Shown piece after piece: positions 39,103 through 53,179 of a DNA stretch of 64,000 nt (position 1 is its first letter; every line of letters starts with the position of its first letter). The translations under genes and the position numbers were made by a program. Source of the stretch: Chrysomallon squamiferum. Lineage: Eukaryota > Mollusca > Gastropoda > Neomphalida > Peltospiridae. Under the pieces are notes generated by a model. That model saw only the letters and a program-made list of their open reading frames with translations. It was not told the origin of the DNA and made no database searches. The stretch spans positions 32,263,938 through 32,327,937 of the forward strand of contig CM022670.1 of NCBI GenBank assembly GCA_012295275.1, read 5' to 3'.

Positions 39103-40326
39103 CACATAGCTTCAAGACACTGCTAGCATATCCAAACCTCCCTCTGAAATAATAAATTACATTTACATTTTTATAAGTAAATGAATTACAGGATAAAACT
39201 TCTAATAGCGGGAGCTGACAGCTGTAAACAAAAAGAAAATTATTATAATTACAATAAAATATAATAATACTGCTTGGCTAAAACGCTGTGGGTTACGGTA
39301 TGAATCTTCTTTAGTATACACATTCATTAATTTGAATAATTTTGTTGTTGTTGTTGTTTTGTTTTTATACAACTGATAGTTAGTTAATAATTACTTGGTG
39401 AGTTTTGTACTTGGTCACTGAAAGAAGCATACATCATATAGGTGTTAACACAATAGGTTTCAAAATTTCAAGCTATTAATATAGAATGTTAAACATTGCT
39501 ATTTATATTCTGAATAAATAGATTTATTATTAAAAAAAATATATATATTTTTTATTTTTGCACCAATCAATATGGTTTTCCCTTATTAAAAAAAAATGTT
39601 AATGCCTCATGTCATGTAATGAATAGAACCCAAACCATTAAAAACAATGCAACTGCAAATAGACTGGATTGTGGGATACCATTAATACTAATATTAGTAA
39701 TACATCAATAATAATACTAATAATATTAGTAATACATCAATAATAATACTAATAATATTAAATATTAATAATTAATAGCATTAAATGTGCACAATATTAT
39801 GAATATAATTTAGTTTTATTATGTTGTCTATTTAATTTACTTTCGTTTAGTTTCACAATTGTTATTACTTTTTCTGTTCTTAAAAAATTGTTTAATATAA
39901 TCAAGGAAGTGGCTAACGTCTGGAAACAACTTTATCAGTTTGGTGTTGATAAAAACACTAAATATCCTTTATATGCTGGAGGCAGCCATATTGTAGCCAA
40001 GCACCAAATTTATCATTTCATGAATAATTTGTTAAGACAACATACTTATATTTTACAATATTAAATTTTTATTACATTGTTTAATAATATTACTGTAGAA
40101 ATTTTTAATTTATATAATTTCTTTACTGAGTGGAATATTTATTTAGTGACGATGATACCAAAGTACCAGCACTTTTACTGTTTCCTGCGGAAGTTATTTT
40201 ATCACAGCGCCACCTTGGACAGCAACGTGGATTGAACAAGCATATAAGCTGTCAAAATGTTCACCAGTTGGAAAATGAACGTTATAGTTGATTTATTTAG
40301 GATATACATTTAACATAATATTCAGA
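39103..40326. promoter_or_regulatory. shared upstream region of FKTN (-) and SLC35E1 (+)
   Basis: The two start codons face away from each other with 1224 bp between them. An acceptor-like site for a FKTN 5' UTR exon ends at 39144. Near 39970-40000 the minus strand reads AATATGGCTGCCTCC, similar to a YY1-type initiator element. A GC-richer pocket at 40180-40240 could hold the SLC35E1 start site. Short imperfect AT-rich repeats lie at 39700-39770. A bidirectional promoter is inference. Confidence 0.45.
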
Positions 40327-41925
40327 ATGGAGGACGTGAGTCCTTATGTAGATGCTGTAAAGATCGTTGTGATATGCGCTCTTTGGTATGCCAGTAGCAG
40401 TAGCGATAATGTCATAGGGAAAATTGTTTTAACAGAATTCCCTTATCCTATGACAATAACCATGGTTCAACTAGCTACTGCCGCTACCCTTCTTGGACCT
40501 TTAATAAAATATTTGAAAGTTCCAAAGTTGACAGAAATTCCAACTCGTTATTATTATACAATGATAATTCCATTAGCTGTGGGGAAGTTTTTGTCTTCTG
40601 TTTCATCATACGTAAGCATTTGGAAAAGTTCTGTTTCTTATGCTCACACAGGTAATTATAATTTATTCTAATTAAAGAAGAAAAGAATGTAAATTAATTT
40701 ATATGAAAATTTTGTTATGATGCAAAACTAATAAATTCATGAATCTGATCTAGTGTTTATGTTGATAAGAATTTATATAAAAAATTCATCCCATTTCAGA
40801 TTATACAATTTATAGGTTTAAAGATTAACTTTAAATGGAATAAAATTTCGGGGGAGAGGGGAGATTGTATTAATTCTTTTATCACATTATTGTATTATTT
40901 TTTTCTTTCATTATTTTTCAATGGTGAATTGTACTTGCTTGTGTAAGGTTTCCATATGCTATTGTGCTTGTTATTGTTATTTTATTTTATTTATTATTAT
41001 ACCTTATGATAAATTCATAATTAAAATAATTCAGAAGTAGTTCAGTTGTTTTATTTGAATTACATACCTGTCAACCCCTAAAGTTGACTAAACACTGTTT
41101 CCCTAATAAGCAGACTGTTTAGCAGTTGTCAGGTCTCTTTTCTATTATGAATTGTTATTGTGCTTAACAAATGAAGAGTCTTGATCACTGTACAATGTTA
41201 ATAAAGTACCTGTGTTATTTAGTTATATTTATTTGAATAATTTTTCAAATGTTAGTCATTTGTCAATTCAGGTATATGTGGTTTTATTACAACATTGTTA
41301 TTATTATTATTATTATACTTTTTATTTATTTTTTCAGTGAAAGCTACATTACCAATATTTACTGTGATATTATCAAGAATAATAATGGGTGAAAAACAAA
41401 CTTTAACAGTATGTATACATTATACAGTTAGAAATAATTTTTCTCATTTAGTTTTCAATTTATCATTTTTACTAGATTCCAAAATTTGTTTTAATTAGTC
41501 AAAACAGAGTAATCTACAAAAGTTATATCTTATGTGTTTTCAGTTAATTTTACTTACTTGAATTATTATTTATTTTTTATGCAATATTACTAGTGCAAAC
41601 AATAATTCAGAATTTAAATACTTAGAAAAGGTAATAAAGAAAACTGCAACTAACATCTTGGTTCTAATTTACAAGTTAACTCAGATAATTCTTTCACTTT
41701 TCAGTAAATTAAATGTATACACAGTGAAATGCATACAGGTTAAATAATTATTCTAGTATTTATATTTTAGTATAGATTAATTTAAAGTTGGAAATAGCAT
41801 TTTAGGATAGATGTTTTGATAAATAATAATTATAATAGAAATGATAAAGAACTAAATAAAAATAGCTTAATATGGTGTACATAAGTATAGTAATTTAATT
41901 TTAATATAATTTTGAAAATAAATTG

Positions 41926-41956
<31 letters not shown>

Positions 41957-43711
41957 TTTTAGATATATGCAACACTACTGCCTATAATTGGAGGTGTTCT
42001 TGTTGCCACAATGACTGAATTATCATTTGAATACATAGGATTATTCAGTGCTTTATTTGCAACTCTTTGTTTCTCTTTGCAAACAATATTTTCTAAAAAG
42101 GTGAGTTGGTGACATCTCAGAATATTAAATAGAAAATTATAGTGTTTCCTTCAAATTTACGTATTTTGATAATAAAATTAATATTACATTACATTTAATC
42201 TATTAAAGTTTTGTTATGAATTTATAATAAAAAAGTTGTAATAATAATAATTTTATCCAAAAATAAAATGAATTTAATTTCAAATTTTTGTATCTTATGT
42301 TTATGTTAGAATTTTATTTTACAATATTACAGTTGATAACAACACTAACAGATGTAATTTAATTTCAAATTTATTACCTATATTTCAGTGTCTTAAGGAA
42401 ACTGGTTTTCACCATTTGAGACTTCTTATTTTGATAACACGCATTTCTTCAGCATGTTTTCTTCCAGTCTGGATTATATTTGATCTCAGGAGAATTTTAC
42501 ACAATGAAGAATTTGTGAGTGTATATAATGTTACATATGGTATTTATTTATAACCTCTGAGATTATTTTAACACATCTGTAAGTTAAAATTTAAGTGAAA
42601 CATGATTTGAGGTACATTTTTTTTTCTACAAGTGAGTCATGGTCAGTAATTTTTTATAAAAGAAAGAACAAGTAATCAGTAACATTCCAAAACAAAATAT
42701 AGCACATAATGTGTTAATTAATGATATTTATAATAATTAAGATTGCAGTAAATGAGGTAAGAACACAATATTTTTGCAATTTATTATTACGTTTTACATT
42801 TTAAAGTAATCTTGTTAAAGCCTAGTGTAATATAATTTATTAATACATTTTTACATCAATTTTATAATGTTAAGTTGTTTTGCTGAAATCTTGTGTAATA
42901 TAGTTTATTAATATATTATTAACTGTACAGTGTAAAGTCATTTTGCTCAAACAAAGGATAATATTTCAGATGCTTGGTGATGACAAACTTAGAATCATCT
43001 TACTGTTATTTTGTGATGGGCTGTTCAACATGCTGCACAATATCTTTGCCTTCACATTGCTCTCCATGGTCACGGCTTTAAGCTACGCAGTTGCCAATGC
43101 TACAAAAAGAATTGTAATCATTGGCAGTTCTCTGATACTGTTACGCAATCCAGTATCTCCTTTAAATATTCTGGGAATGCTCACTGCCATATTTGGTGTC
43201 CTTTTGTACAATAAGGTTTGTAATTACTTTTTAAATTTTTATATTGCATCAGGGAATATCTTTTTTATATTCTGATTTTTACAAGTACTACCTACTGTAT
43301 ATAATTTTTATATATGGATGTATGACTTATTTTATACATACATATATACAATAAATTATTTCTAGATAAATATATTGTTTTGATAACATTGCACAAGTAC
43401 AAAATAATTTATTTCCATATTTTCAGGCTAAATATGACCAACATGTTGCCAGAAGAAAAGAAGCAATTTTGCCTCGAGTGAAGAGTGAGGCTTCACTACA
43501 TGAACACTACTCTGGTTTAAAACATTCCAAAACTGAAGTTGATCTGAATGGACTTGCACAGCAGAATGGACACATTCTACTTCGTGAATGGCACAACAGA
43601 GATGTCGTAACAATAATTCCAGTTACAGAAAACATACCTGAACAAGTTCAGCTTGCCAGTCAGAGAAACAGCGCTGTACATCTACATTCTAGGACAGTGC
43701 ACAATGTATAA
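40327..43711 (+). CDS. SLC35E1: solute carrier family 35 member E1-like transporter
   Basis: Multi-pass membrane protein of the triose-phosphate/nucleotide-sugar transporter (EamA-like) family, probably in Golgi or ER membranes; the SLC35E1 substrate is not established. Exons: 40327-40651, 41338-41408, 41963-42100, 42389-42514, 42970-43215 and 43427-43711. Borders are GT-AG and the frame is continuous, giving 396 aa (human about 410). I chose the ATG at 40327 (A at -3, G at +4, [12 protein letters not shown]) over an in-frame ATG at 40288, because family members begin shortly before the first membrane segment. Diagnostic stretches are [75 protein letters not shown] and [13 protein letters not shown]. 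The C-terminal tail of about 90 residues is hydrophilic. The gene lies head to head with FKTN. Confidence 0.94.
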
Positions 43712-46700
43712 ATTTGTTATCTTGTTTTTATGTAAAAACTCTGCCCATAACAACAGTAAAACAACCCCCAAAAAACAACATATTCTTTATAACATTAATG
43801 GATTTGGTGAAATATATTTATCCTGGGTGTATCTGTAAAATATGATCTGTGATTGTGAGTAGATTGTAAAATGTGGTGCCTAAGATCACAGTCAGTTTCT
43901 TTGTGATTCATATATTCTTTAAAAATATATGCTGTAATCAGGAATGATTGCTAACAGAAACCGAGCTAATATATTTTTGGTTTTCACAGTATTTATAGTT
44001 TCAGTAGTCTAACTGCAGTTTATAATGTTTTCAAAATACACAGTGCAATTGATATTACACATTACTTGATATTGACTGGTCGAAGAAAATGTTGTTTTCA
44101 TTTTCTTTTGTTGTAAGAATAAATCAATGTGATGATGCTTCCTGAAATTTTCCAGGGTATGAATCTTCTCACCTCAATGCCTTTATGAAGTATGAATTAT
44201 CCCCAGAAGAAACCCAACATCAAAATTAATATTATATAAAACCTGGTCATCTAATGATCTAGAATTATTTATGGTGCAAAATTTAAACCGTTTGTAATAT
44301 AAAAGCCCAGTTATGTCATTAACGTTGAGAGTTTAATTTATGGGTATCAGCAATTATTTTAAATTAATCACATTTTAATAATTAATTCATTTTTAATTAA
44401 GTGTATAAAGGTACAAAATGGAATGAATCTAGTTTTAGTTTTATTGAATTAAAAAAATATTTTCATTGCTTTTTTCATTTTTCTGTTTTCAATTTTTTAT
44501 ATAACATCTTATAAAAGCTACAAAACATTTATGATCTAGTCAGTCTGTTTACATTTTATAATGTTAATCAAAAATAATTATTTTTGTAATGAAATGTTTA
44601 AAAGTTCAACTTCTATTTTTTAATTTTTTTTTTAATTTTAAAGAAAAACCCAAGACATCTCATATATCTATAATAGACAGTTGTCATTTATACCAGTCTT
44701 CTTTATAGTAATATTATATATAAAATACATATATATAATTTTTGTTTTGTTTAATGTCACACCAAATTCATATTTAATTGCATTTTAATTCTGCCCAGGT
44801 TATGATCACACACTTACTTTTAACTTATCCTGTATTATACAAATAATAAATTCATTTTAATGTCTCAGACTCCTGTTTTACAATTTATTTTATTTTGAAT
44901 GTTTGTAAAGGTTTTATTGTTGTATTGTTATTTAGGGAAGTTGGACACAACATCATGTTGAAAAACCCACAGAGTTAATTAAGTTTGGGTACTGCTAATT
45001 TTTATTAATTTGTTTGTTATAATGTTTATATATGTAAAAAAAAAAAGAAGAAGTGATAAGGTTTCTGACTTGATATGTTCTTAATTTATAAATTATCAAG
45101 AATAATTTATAATAGTGTCAGTTAAAAATAATGGATAACAATTTAAATTACACTTGTTTAATTAAAACAATTGAATAATCTGAATATAGCCGTATCTTAA
45201 AATGTTTTTCTATTTTTTTATAAGCTGCTGTTAACTTTTATATTTTGATACCAAATTAATGTATTAGTTTTGGATTATTTATAAATTAGTTGTATATTTT
45301 ACTTGGGTATATCGTATTCTTTCAGTTTTATTTCTAAATGTATTAATCAAATTTTAATTTTTTAATTTTTAATTTCTTTCAAAATATCCTTTTTAGATAT
45401 TTATTATTTGTTAATTGCTAACATATACCCATTTGTTATTTGAAAAAAATAAAGCTGCAATAATATAAAAAAAACAATTGCTGAAATACTATTCATTTTG
45501 TGAGCAAATAGACTGGAATAAAAAAAATAAAAAAAAAAAAAATATATATATATATCAGAATTCATAACAGTGATGATTAAATAAAGTTGTTATAATTATT
45601 ATTTTTAATTCCAACATCCACTTGTATCACTTATAAAACCACAGAATTATTTTTAAATAATTACTGAACTCTTGTTTAGCAATTGGTGCTGCTTCAAAGT
45701 GTTATTCCATTTGTTTTATTTATTGACTGTTGTTTAAAAAAAGAAACTATTTTCTTTATATATATATTTTTTATATATATATCTAATAACTGCACAGGAC
45801 AGAATAACAAATGTAGATGAGTTTATTTGGTTGTGGTCATTCAATGTTTTATAATATATTTGATTTTTAAAATATACTATTCACAGTTTTAAACCTTGAA
45901 TGGTGAATTTGGGATTTTTAACATCTAGTGGATGGTGGTTAGAAAGGTAATATTTTAAAACTTTCAGTAAATATATACATATAATCATTTAATATTACTT
46001 GTTGTTGGTAGTGCATGGTGTTTTAAATGAAAGCTTAATATGAAATCTTTTCACACAAGAAATAGATAAATAAACCTGAAAAAAAATTGTTCTTTTCTTT
46101 TCTCTGTCTTTTTATGTATTCTGTCATTTTCTTCTTTTTTGTAGTAATTATTATTGTTTTGTTTTATATGTATTATATATATATCTGCAGTGCAAGTGTG
46201 TATTTGTATTATGACTGCCAGTCTAAATATTGTATTTAATATTTTAAGCTACAACTTTTTCTTGTGTGAAATACTGATGAGATTTATTCATATTGTTTAC
46301 TGTAATACATATGGCTTGTTACTGTCATACAATTTTCAATAAGTTGTCTTGTGAATTTCTGTACCTGGCAATGATAGAAACAGAAAACAAAGGTTGGTCA
46401 CAATGGTCTGTGGATTTGTATTCTTAATATTCTGTGTGTGGGTCCAAGCAGTACAGTTCTTAATATTTAAATTGCATACCTTAATTAGGGAAGATATACT
46501 TAACAATGTGGGTTTGTATTCTTAATATTCAGTGTGTGGGTCCAAGCAGTACAGTTCTTAATATTTAAATTGCATACCTTAATTAGGGAAGATCTACTTA
46601 TCAATGTGGGTTTGTATTCTTAATATTCAGTGTGTGGGTCCAAGCAGTACAGTTCTTAATATTTAAATTACATACCTTAATTAGGAAAGATCTACTTATC

Positions 46701-49016
46701 TGATTGCAAAAATAATGTGAACAATCTTGTTATATGTCTGTTATATTTGTTATTGTTGTTGTTAAATATTTATTTATATATATATGTCATTCAAAATAAT
46801 TATTTTATTGTAAATTTTATTGCCAGTATCTGATTTTCATTCTATTATTGCATTAAAGAGACCAGAAGTGAATATTTGTTTTCTTTAAATTGGTGTACAA
46901 ACAGTTACAAACATTCTGATAAATATCAAAAAATCAATATATCCAATTTTGTTACAGTGAAAAAAATACATTAATAATAAAAAAAAAAAAAATAATAGTA
47001 ATATAAATAATGATCAAGTTAGTAAATAATAAATTATTATTACCACAAATTAGGATCACTTTACTTTTGGTTTTGTTTCATTTTCTTCCTTCTTTTGTAT
47101 TAATGTTAGTGTTACTTAAATCTGAGATCCACTTTTTTTGATAGCACATAACCAAAAAAACACAGAATTATTTTATTCTGGACATCATAAATTACTGTTA
47201 TTATTATCATCTTAATTTAATTTTTAATAAGAGTTATTAAATAGATAAAATGTGGTGCTAAACCAATTAAATTTTGTTCATTGCTCTTTGTTATTAGTTT
47301 TAAAGATTTTTTTTTTTTTAAAGGCCACATTTTGAGGTATAATTATTAATAGCTTTCAATAAACATTGTTACGGGTTATCTTTAAAATATTATTATTTTT
47401 TTTTTTTATGTATATTTTTTTTTTAATCCCCGAAAATGCATTTATATATTTTGATATTAGTTTCTGGTTATTTTAATTCTTTTTATTTATTTATTTATTT
47501 ATTTATTATTATTATTATTTTTATTTTTATTTTTTTATTTTATTTTTGAGTGTGTACTTTTTAAAAACAGTTCCTTGATTAAATTAATATAATTATATAA
47601 ATTTTATCATCATTAAATACTTTCTGAATTCAGCCTGCAAATACATGTACATATCTTAATAACCTATACATTTTTAATTTATTAAACTTGTTGGCTGTGG
47701 AAATATTATTACTCAATATTTTACCCTAGCTTTGTGAATTTTTTAAATATTAAAAAGATAACAAATTGTAAGTATATTCTATCATTGTTTTATTGAAGTA
47801 GTTAACGAGCATTAGCTTGTTTTTATATTTGTGATATAATTCAAGATATAAGAATTATAATTACAATATCTTTTAAAAATTACATTGATATGATTATTTT
47901 GTTTATAGAAATTATTTATTTGTTAGAACAGGGGAAGGTTTTCTTCAGAATGGGAGCAGGTTTTCTGCTGTATTTACAGTATTGTACATGTAACTGAAAT
48001 TTTATTTATAAAATGTTTCAGACCATTGACTGTTTGTTAATTTTTAAAATAACCAAAACAAGACTTTGGAACACCTATTTTTTTTACACACACTTTCTAG
48101 ACTGTATCTTAATGTTATTTAGTATTAATTTTTATTATGACTTGTTTTTGAGAATTTCTGTTAGGAAAAAACAAACATTTTTATTGCAAATAGGAATTGA
48201 GACAATTCAAATTAAAGTTATAATCACTTTAATAATTATATTGCTTATTAAAATAAAAACTATAATCTGTATCAACTAAACTAAATCCAACATGATACCA
48301 TTTTCAGATAAAAAAATATTTTTTTAAAATTGGTAAATGATAATAAAAAGGTGGAATAATAATAAAAAGCAAAATATCTCAAAGATAAAAATTAAAAGCA
48401 GTATCAACAAAATTAAATAAAAATCATTATTATCCTAATAGGCTGTGTCAGTGAAAAGAGCAATTTGCACTGATGGACATGATCAACAGAATTAAGTTTA
48501 TAAATAATCTAGAAGTGATACAACCCAACATTAAAACATTAAAACATCTCCAGAAATATGTTCACTTATTGCTTATAAAATATGCAAATGTCTAAAACAT
48601 GAAAACTATGAAAGACGGGGATTTTTCAAAAAACATATAAACTTTTGTAAGTGTAATTACATAAAATATTATGATATGTGTACTTTAAACTTTGTGACAA
48701 TCCTCTACTACTAAAGACAGTCATTTGGTTGACAAAATACAACATAATCTCTGATGTAGTAATCACCCCATTTCAGTTCTATATACACTTACTGGGTTTT
48801 TAAATCATAAACCAGTTCATCCATTTTCTTTGGCAAAGCCATCCCTTTTATTATCCCCGAGTTCTGTTACATACCTGAAATACTGCAGACTAATGATGTA
48901 CAACTGGAAATATTTAATTAAAGTTTTTTTAAAGAGGGATGAAAGTGACCACAAAATGGAGCAGATGGTTGCGAGACACAATTTTGATCAAAATAAATAA
49001 CTTGGTTAAAATTATT
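43712..49016. other. 5.3-kb spacer with SLC35E1 and ankyrin-gene 3' UTRs
   Basis: Convergent gene ends on both sides. Possible poly(A) signals for SLC35E1 include AATAAA near 44120 and 45449. The stretch holds AT microsatellites (about 45540-45555, 45756-45783), T-runs at 47395-47407 and a three-copy minisatellite (46405-46700). No further gene recognised; frames such as 46154-46342 and 48013-48279 are hydrophobic AT-rich noise. Confidence 0.6.
46405..46700. repeat. 98-bp minisatellite, three copies
   Basis: Three nearly identical units start near 46412, 46511 and 46609. Each reads GGTTTGTATTCTTAATATTC, then GTGTGTGGGTCCAAGCAGTA, then TTCTTAATATTTAAATTGC, and ends in GAAGATCTACTTATC. The very high similarity suggests recent expansion. 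Confidence 0.95.
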
Positions 49017-50851
49017 CTATTTATCAATGGTATCTGGACAAGAAAGTAAATCATTGAGTGTCAAATCCATATCTTCATTGGTGCTGTTTTTTGCAGTAGT
49101 CTGCAAGCTATAATTGTCTTCATTTTCAAGATTTAGGTTGGAACTTCCTGCTTTCAAATTAATTCCTGCAGAGTCAATTAATTTGGATAATCGACCTTGC
49201 CGTGGCTTTTTTTCATGATCATCAGTTCGCATAGATGTGCCATTAGCTTCCGTAGCTAAATCTCTTTTTGTGTCATTCTGTTTTATCTTTGTTGAACCTA
49301 TGTTGCGTAAAATACTCATTGTTTGGTTATACACAGGACTTTTTGTTAATGCTTGATTGATAATGTGTGGTTTAAAATGTTCAGCTTGATTTTCAGAATT
49401 TTCTGCTTTGTTTTTTGTTACTGTTTTGCAGTTCACATTTCTGAACAAGCTTGAGTTTCTAGCAGCTTTAAGTTCTTGCTTTTTCTCTTCATCTTTGTTG
49501 CATTCAGGTATGAATTCTTTAAGACTAATGGGACTAGCTCTTGGTTCTAGACTTCCACTGGACCTTTCACCTGGTTCATCCATTTTTAAATAGTCCAATC
49601 CAGGTATTTTGATAAATGGAGAAAGAAGTCTAACTATATCAAAATTGCCACAGTCAATAGCATGATCCATGGCAGTGAACCCTTCATAGTTCCGTTTAAT
49701 GAAGTCTATGTAATGCTGACTGCGTCTGTGTGATTCAAGAAAAGCAGCAACAATGTGTTCAAAACCCAAATTTGATGCATACATCAGAGCTGTATTACCA
49801 TCATCATCAGTTTTATTAATATCAAGGAGACCCTACAACAATAAAAATATTTTATTTTGTCTTCGTTTCTGTGTAAACAGTGTTTATCTCTGTGTGTGTG
49901 GGTGGGGGGTACTTGTGTTTTTGCATATGTTAAATGACAAATGCATATTTAAAAACCAAAAGAAAATGACACATCTGCAAAGACTTATTATGATGATATT
50001 ACCTCTAGGAGAAGTAAATTCACTGTGTCCAACTGGTTTAGGATAGTGGCATATATAAGCACAGTTTGACCTTGAGAATTTTGTAGATTGACATCAGCTC
50101 CATTTTCAATCAGAAGTTTTATAATGCCAGCCCGACAGGTAGAATCATGACAGTACTTTAAACAAGCCATCAAAGGCGTTTCCATCCTTTGGTTTCTGGC
50201 ATTTGGATCATAGCCAGCCTCAAGCATCAGTTTTACCTACATATATAGAAATTACAAAAAGAGACTTTTAATCCTTATTATATTATAGTTACAAGGCCAG
50301 AAATGATAATGACATAAGAATAAATAATACTACTACTACTACTAATAATAATCTACATCCATATATAGTGTGTGTATATGTGTTTTTCTTATGATTATCC
50401 AATATGTGGTAAGCATTCAAGCTCTTTCCTCTGTTTCATTTAAAGTTACAAGTTTATACATTTTACAACCCTCAAACTCCTAACGTGATGTTATAATGTT
50501 AATTATGTTTTAAAAGAATAGATTTGGCATCAGAAACACAGAGACATTATTTTGAATAGGTCTAGAATGGTATATAAGCTCACGGCAAATCCTTTTATCT
50601 GTAATTCATTAGAAAACAAACTGGCATAGATCGCGTTATTAGTGGATTGACTAATTTGTAAAAGTTAAGATTTATTTTAATTCATTTCTTTTTATTTATT
50701 TTTATTTCTTTTATTTATTTAAATTCATTTCTTTTTATTAATTTATTTATTTATTTATTTATTTGTCGTTGTGTAATTATCGCATTTACTTCGCCATATT
50801 TACTCGATAATACAAGGGAGGCGAATAATAATTGTTATTATTATTATTTTA

Positions 50852-50882
<31 letters not shown>

Positions 50883-51119
50883 TTGAATTTAAAGTCTTAC
50901 GATCTCAAAATGAACCACCCTTTCAACTATAATTCAGAAAAATTTGGTTACATTGATAAAAAAAAATCGGTATATATATATATATATCTATATATACGCA
51001 TGGAATAAGGGAATGAAAATTATATAGATTAACTCAAATATATGTGTATTTCGAATTTCCGACCATATCACCTGTCGTACGCTGTTCCTTTTAAAAATAT
51101 CAAAAAAATCCGCTTCCAT
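49017..51119 (-). CDS. ankyrin-repeat protein, ANKRD34-like, copy A
   Basis: Three exons in transcription order: 51119-51072 (16 codons), 50236-50003 (78 codons) and 49832-49017 (271 codons plus TAG), giving 365 aa. Exon 1 reads MEADFFDIFKRNSVRQ, nearly the same as exon 1 of the neighbouring paralogue; the start has A at -3 and G at +4. About residues 17-175 form ankyrin repeats (KLMLEAGYDPNARN, METPLMACLKYC, LLIENGADVNLQNSQGQT, INKTDDDGNTALMYASNLGF, FTAMDHAIDCGNFDIVRLL). The C-terminal tail of about 190 residues is charged, rich in N, K and E, with no known domain, and ends DLLSCPDTIDK. The METPLM/GQT layout resembles the vertebrate ANKRD34 family, from memory. Likely a cytoplasmic scaffold, function unknown. 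All introns are phase 0. Confidence 0.87.
50834..50882. repeat. (ATT)n microsatellite in intron 1 of ankyrin copy A
   Basis: ATT units, interrupted once, in the first intron of the minus-strand ankyrin gene. A separate TA repeat lies at about 50973-50995. Confidence 0.9.
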
Positions 51120-51828
51120 TTTATGCTCCGAATTAAGAATAAGCATGATATATATTTGATCAGTAGGGATAGTTTAATTTACATTTTAGTGCAGATTACA
51201 ATTCGGTTACGTCATACTTTTGGAACCATAGGCAACGTATGCGCGTTTCAGAATTAATCCTCGTAATTGACTAAAATTCTCGCATGATACATACAGATGT
51301 AAAATATACAAATAATTAGTTGCAGTTTTATTTTTACAGCTCATTCAGTTGCAGTAGTATATGATTATATTATTAAATTAGTTAAAGACAAGCCACAGAA
51401 TCCTATTAAGCTGTTACTAAATTACATTGATTTTGCGAACGTTTTTAATTTGAAAAAAAAATAATAAAAATAAATAAATAAATAAATAAATAAAAAGAAA
51501 AATATTAGAAAAAAAATTAAATTCAGTTGTCGGAAGCGTTTTTATATTTAATTATATTGAACGCACAGAAACATATATTTAATTTATAATAAAAAAAAAA
51601 AGTAAAAATTTTAAAAAAATCATCATCATCATCATCATCATCTCACCCCCATGTTATTGGTAACTTCTATTTAGCATTAACTAGTCACGTGATGTAAAAT
51701 GGGGAAACAACCAATAATCGTAATGAATATAAAGTTACCGGTGTTATGCCACCTTAAACGTTTTCAATTGTTTTTAAATATTGTTTCAATTTATTTATTT
51801 TAATATTTAAAATAAAAGAAACAAATTG

Positions 51829-51874
<46 letters not shown>

Positions 51875-52436
51875 AACAGTGTATATGTCATTAAAATTTT
51901 TTCCATTCAGCAGTAATTTGGGGGCCTTCTTGAATTTCAAGCTCGTATCTGGTTGGCTTTTGAATTGACCCTTACTATGATTTGTCCCAAAATAAACAGT
52001 ATTTTATTTCAGTTTATCTTCTTTACTAATAGTGTTATTATTAGCTGGCACTGTAATGCGGACGGGGGGGGGGATATTAACCATATCAAACAAAAAAATG
52101 CTGTTTCCCAATATCTTTTTACAAAATACATTCTGTTTAATGTAGAATCTGGGTTACTCTTAACTAATTTAAAATTTAGCCTAATTATAACGAAATCCGA
52201 ATTTGTTTATCAGTATTACAATTGTGTCTTTTGTTTTAGACCGGACAATACAAATGACGTCATTTGATTACGCTGTTATGTCGTTTAACTTTAATACCTG
52301 TCTAAATTGATTAATTTTAATTTATTTATATTTAATTTATTTATTCATTTTCTACATTAACAACAACACTCAGTTTATTCTAAAATTAAGAAAATGAAAT
52401 GAATATATTTTATGTGTATAGTTAAACATTGACATT
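51120..52436. promoter_or_regulatory. shared upstream region of the two ankyrin genes
   Basis: The start codons of the two paralogues face away from each other, 1317 bp apart. The region has AAAT repeats (about 51471-51495), an ATC repeat (51620-51642), an E-box-like CACGTG (in TAGTCACGTGATG near 51685), a long ATT repeat (about 51832-51873) and a G-run (52063-52071). I see no clear inverted duplication of promoter sequence around the centre. Confidence 0.45.
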
Positions 52437-53126
52437 ATGGCTGAGGATTTTTTCGACGTATTTAAAAGAAACAGCCTGCGGCAGGTAGTAAAGGAACCAT
52501 ATAATTATTCATAGAATTGAATTCAGATTTTATTTATTTATTATAAATGCATTTTGAACTTGATGCGGATACTTTACCGTATTTAAAAACTGCTTCGTGG
52601 CAATTAAATGTAAATCATTTTGAAACAAAGATTTGTAATACAATATTAACTAAAATTACTGATTAAAATTGTAATTGTGAATCTTATCTATTTTGTTGAT
52701 TTATTTATCATGATTATTTCAGTAACAACTGTTTCTTTATTCGAAATTTAATTATGTTTTAGATAATTTATTTTTCAGAATTTGTATGTGTGTTGGTAAG
52801 TGCGTGCGTGCATTTGTATATGTTCGAGTGTGTGCATATGTAGTTACGATCAGTTTTTGCTAAACCTTTTTTAATATTTAAAGGTAAAATTAATGCTGGA
52901 GGCGGGACATGATGTTAATGCCAGAAATAAAAAAATGGAGACACCACTAATGGCATGTATAAAGTATTGCCTCAACCCCAACTGTCGAGCTAGTATACTG
53001 AAACTACTTCTCGAGTCCGGGGCTGATATAAACTTACGTAACTCGCAAGGCCAAACAGCACTTATTTACAGTTGTATTCTTAATCAGCTGGATTCAGTAG
53101 TCATATTATTACAAAAGGTATTCTGA

Positions 53127-53179
<53 letters not shown>

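Noticed and set aside
50834-50882. ATT and TA tracts considered as attachment or origin-like AT elements
   Set aside because: Plain microsatellites, common throughout the window.
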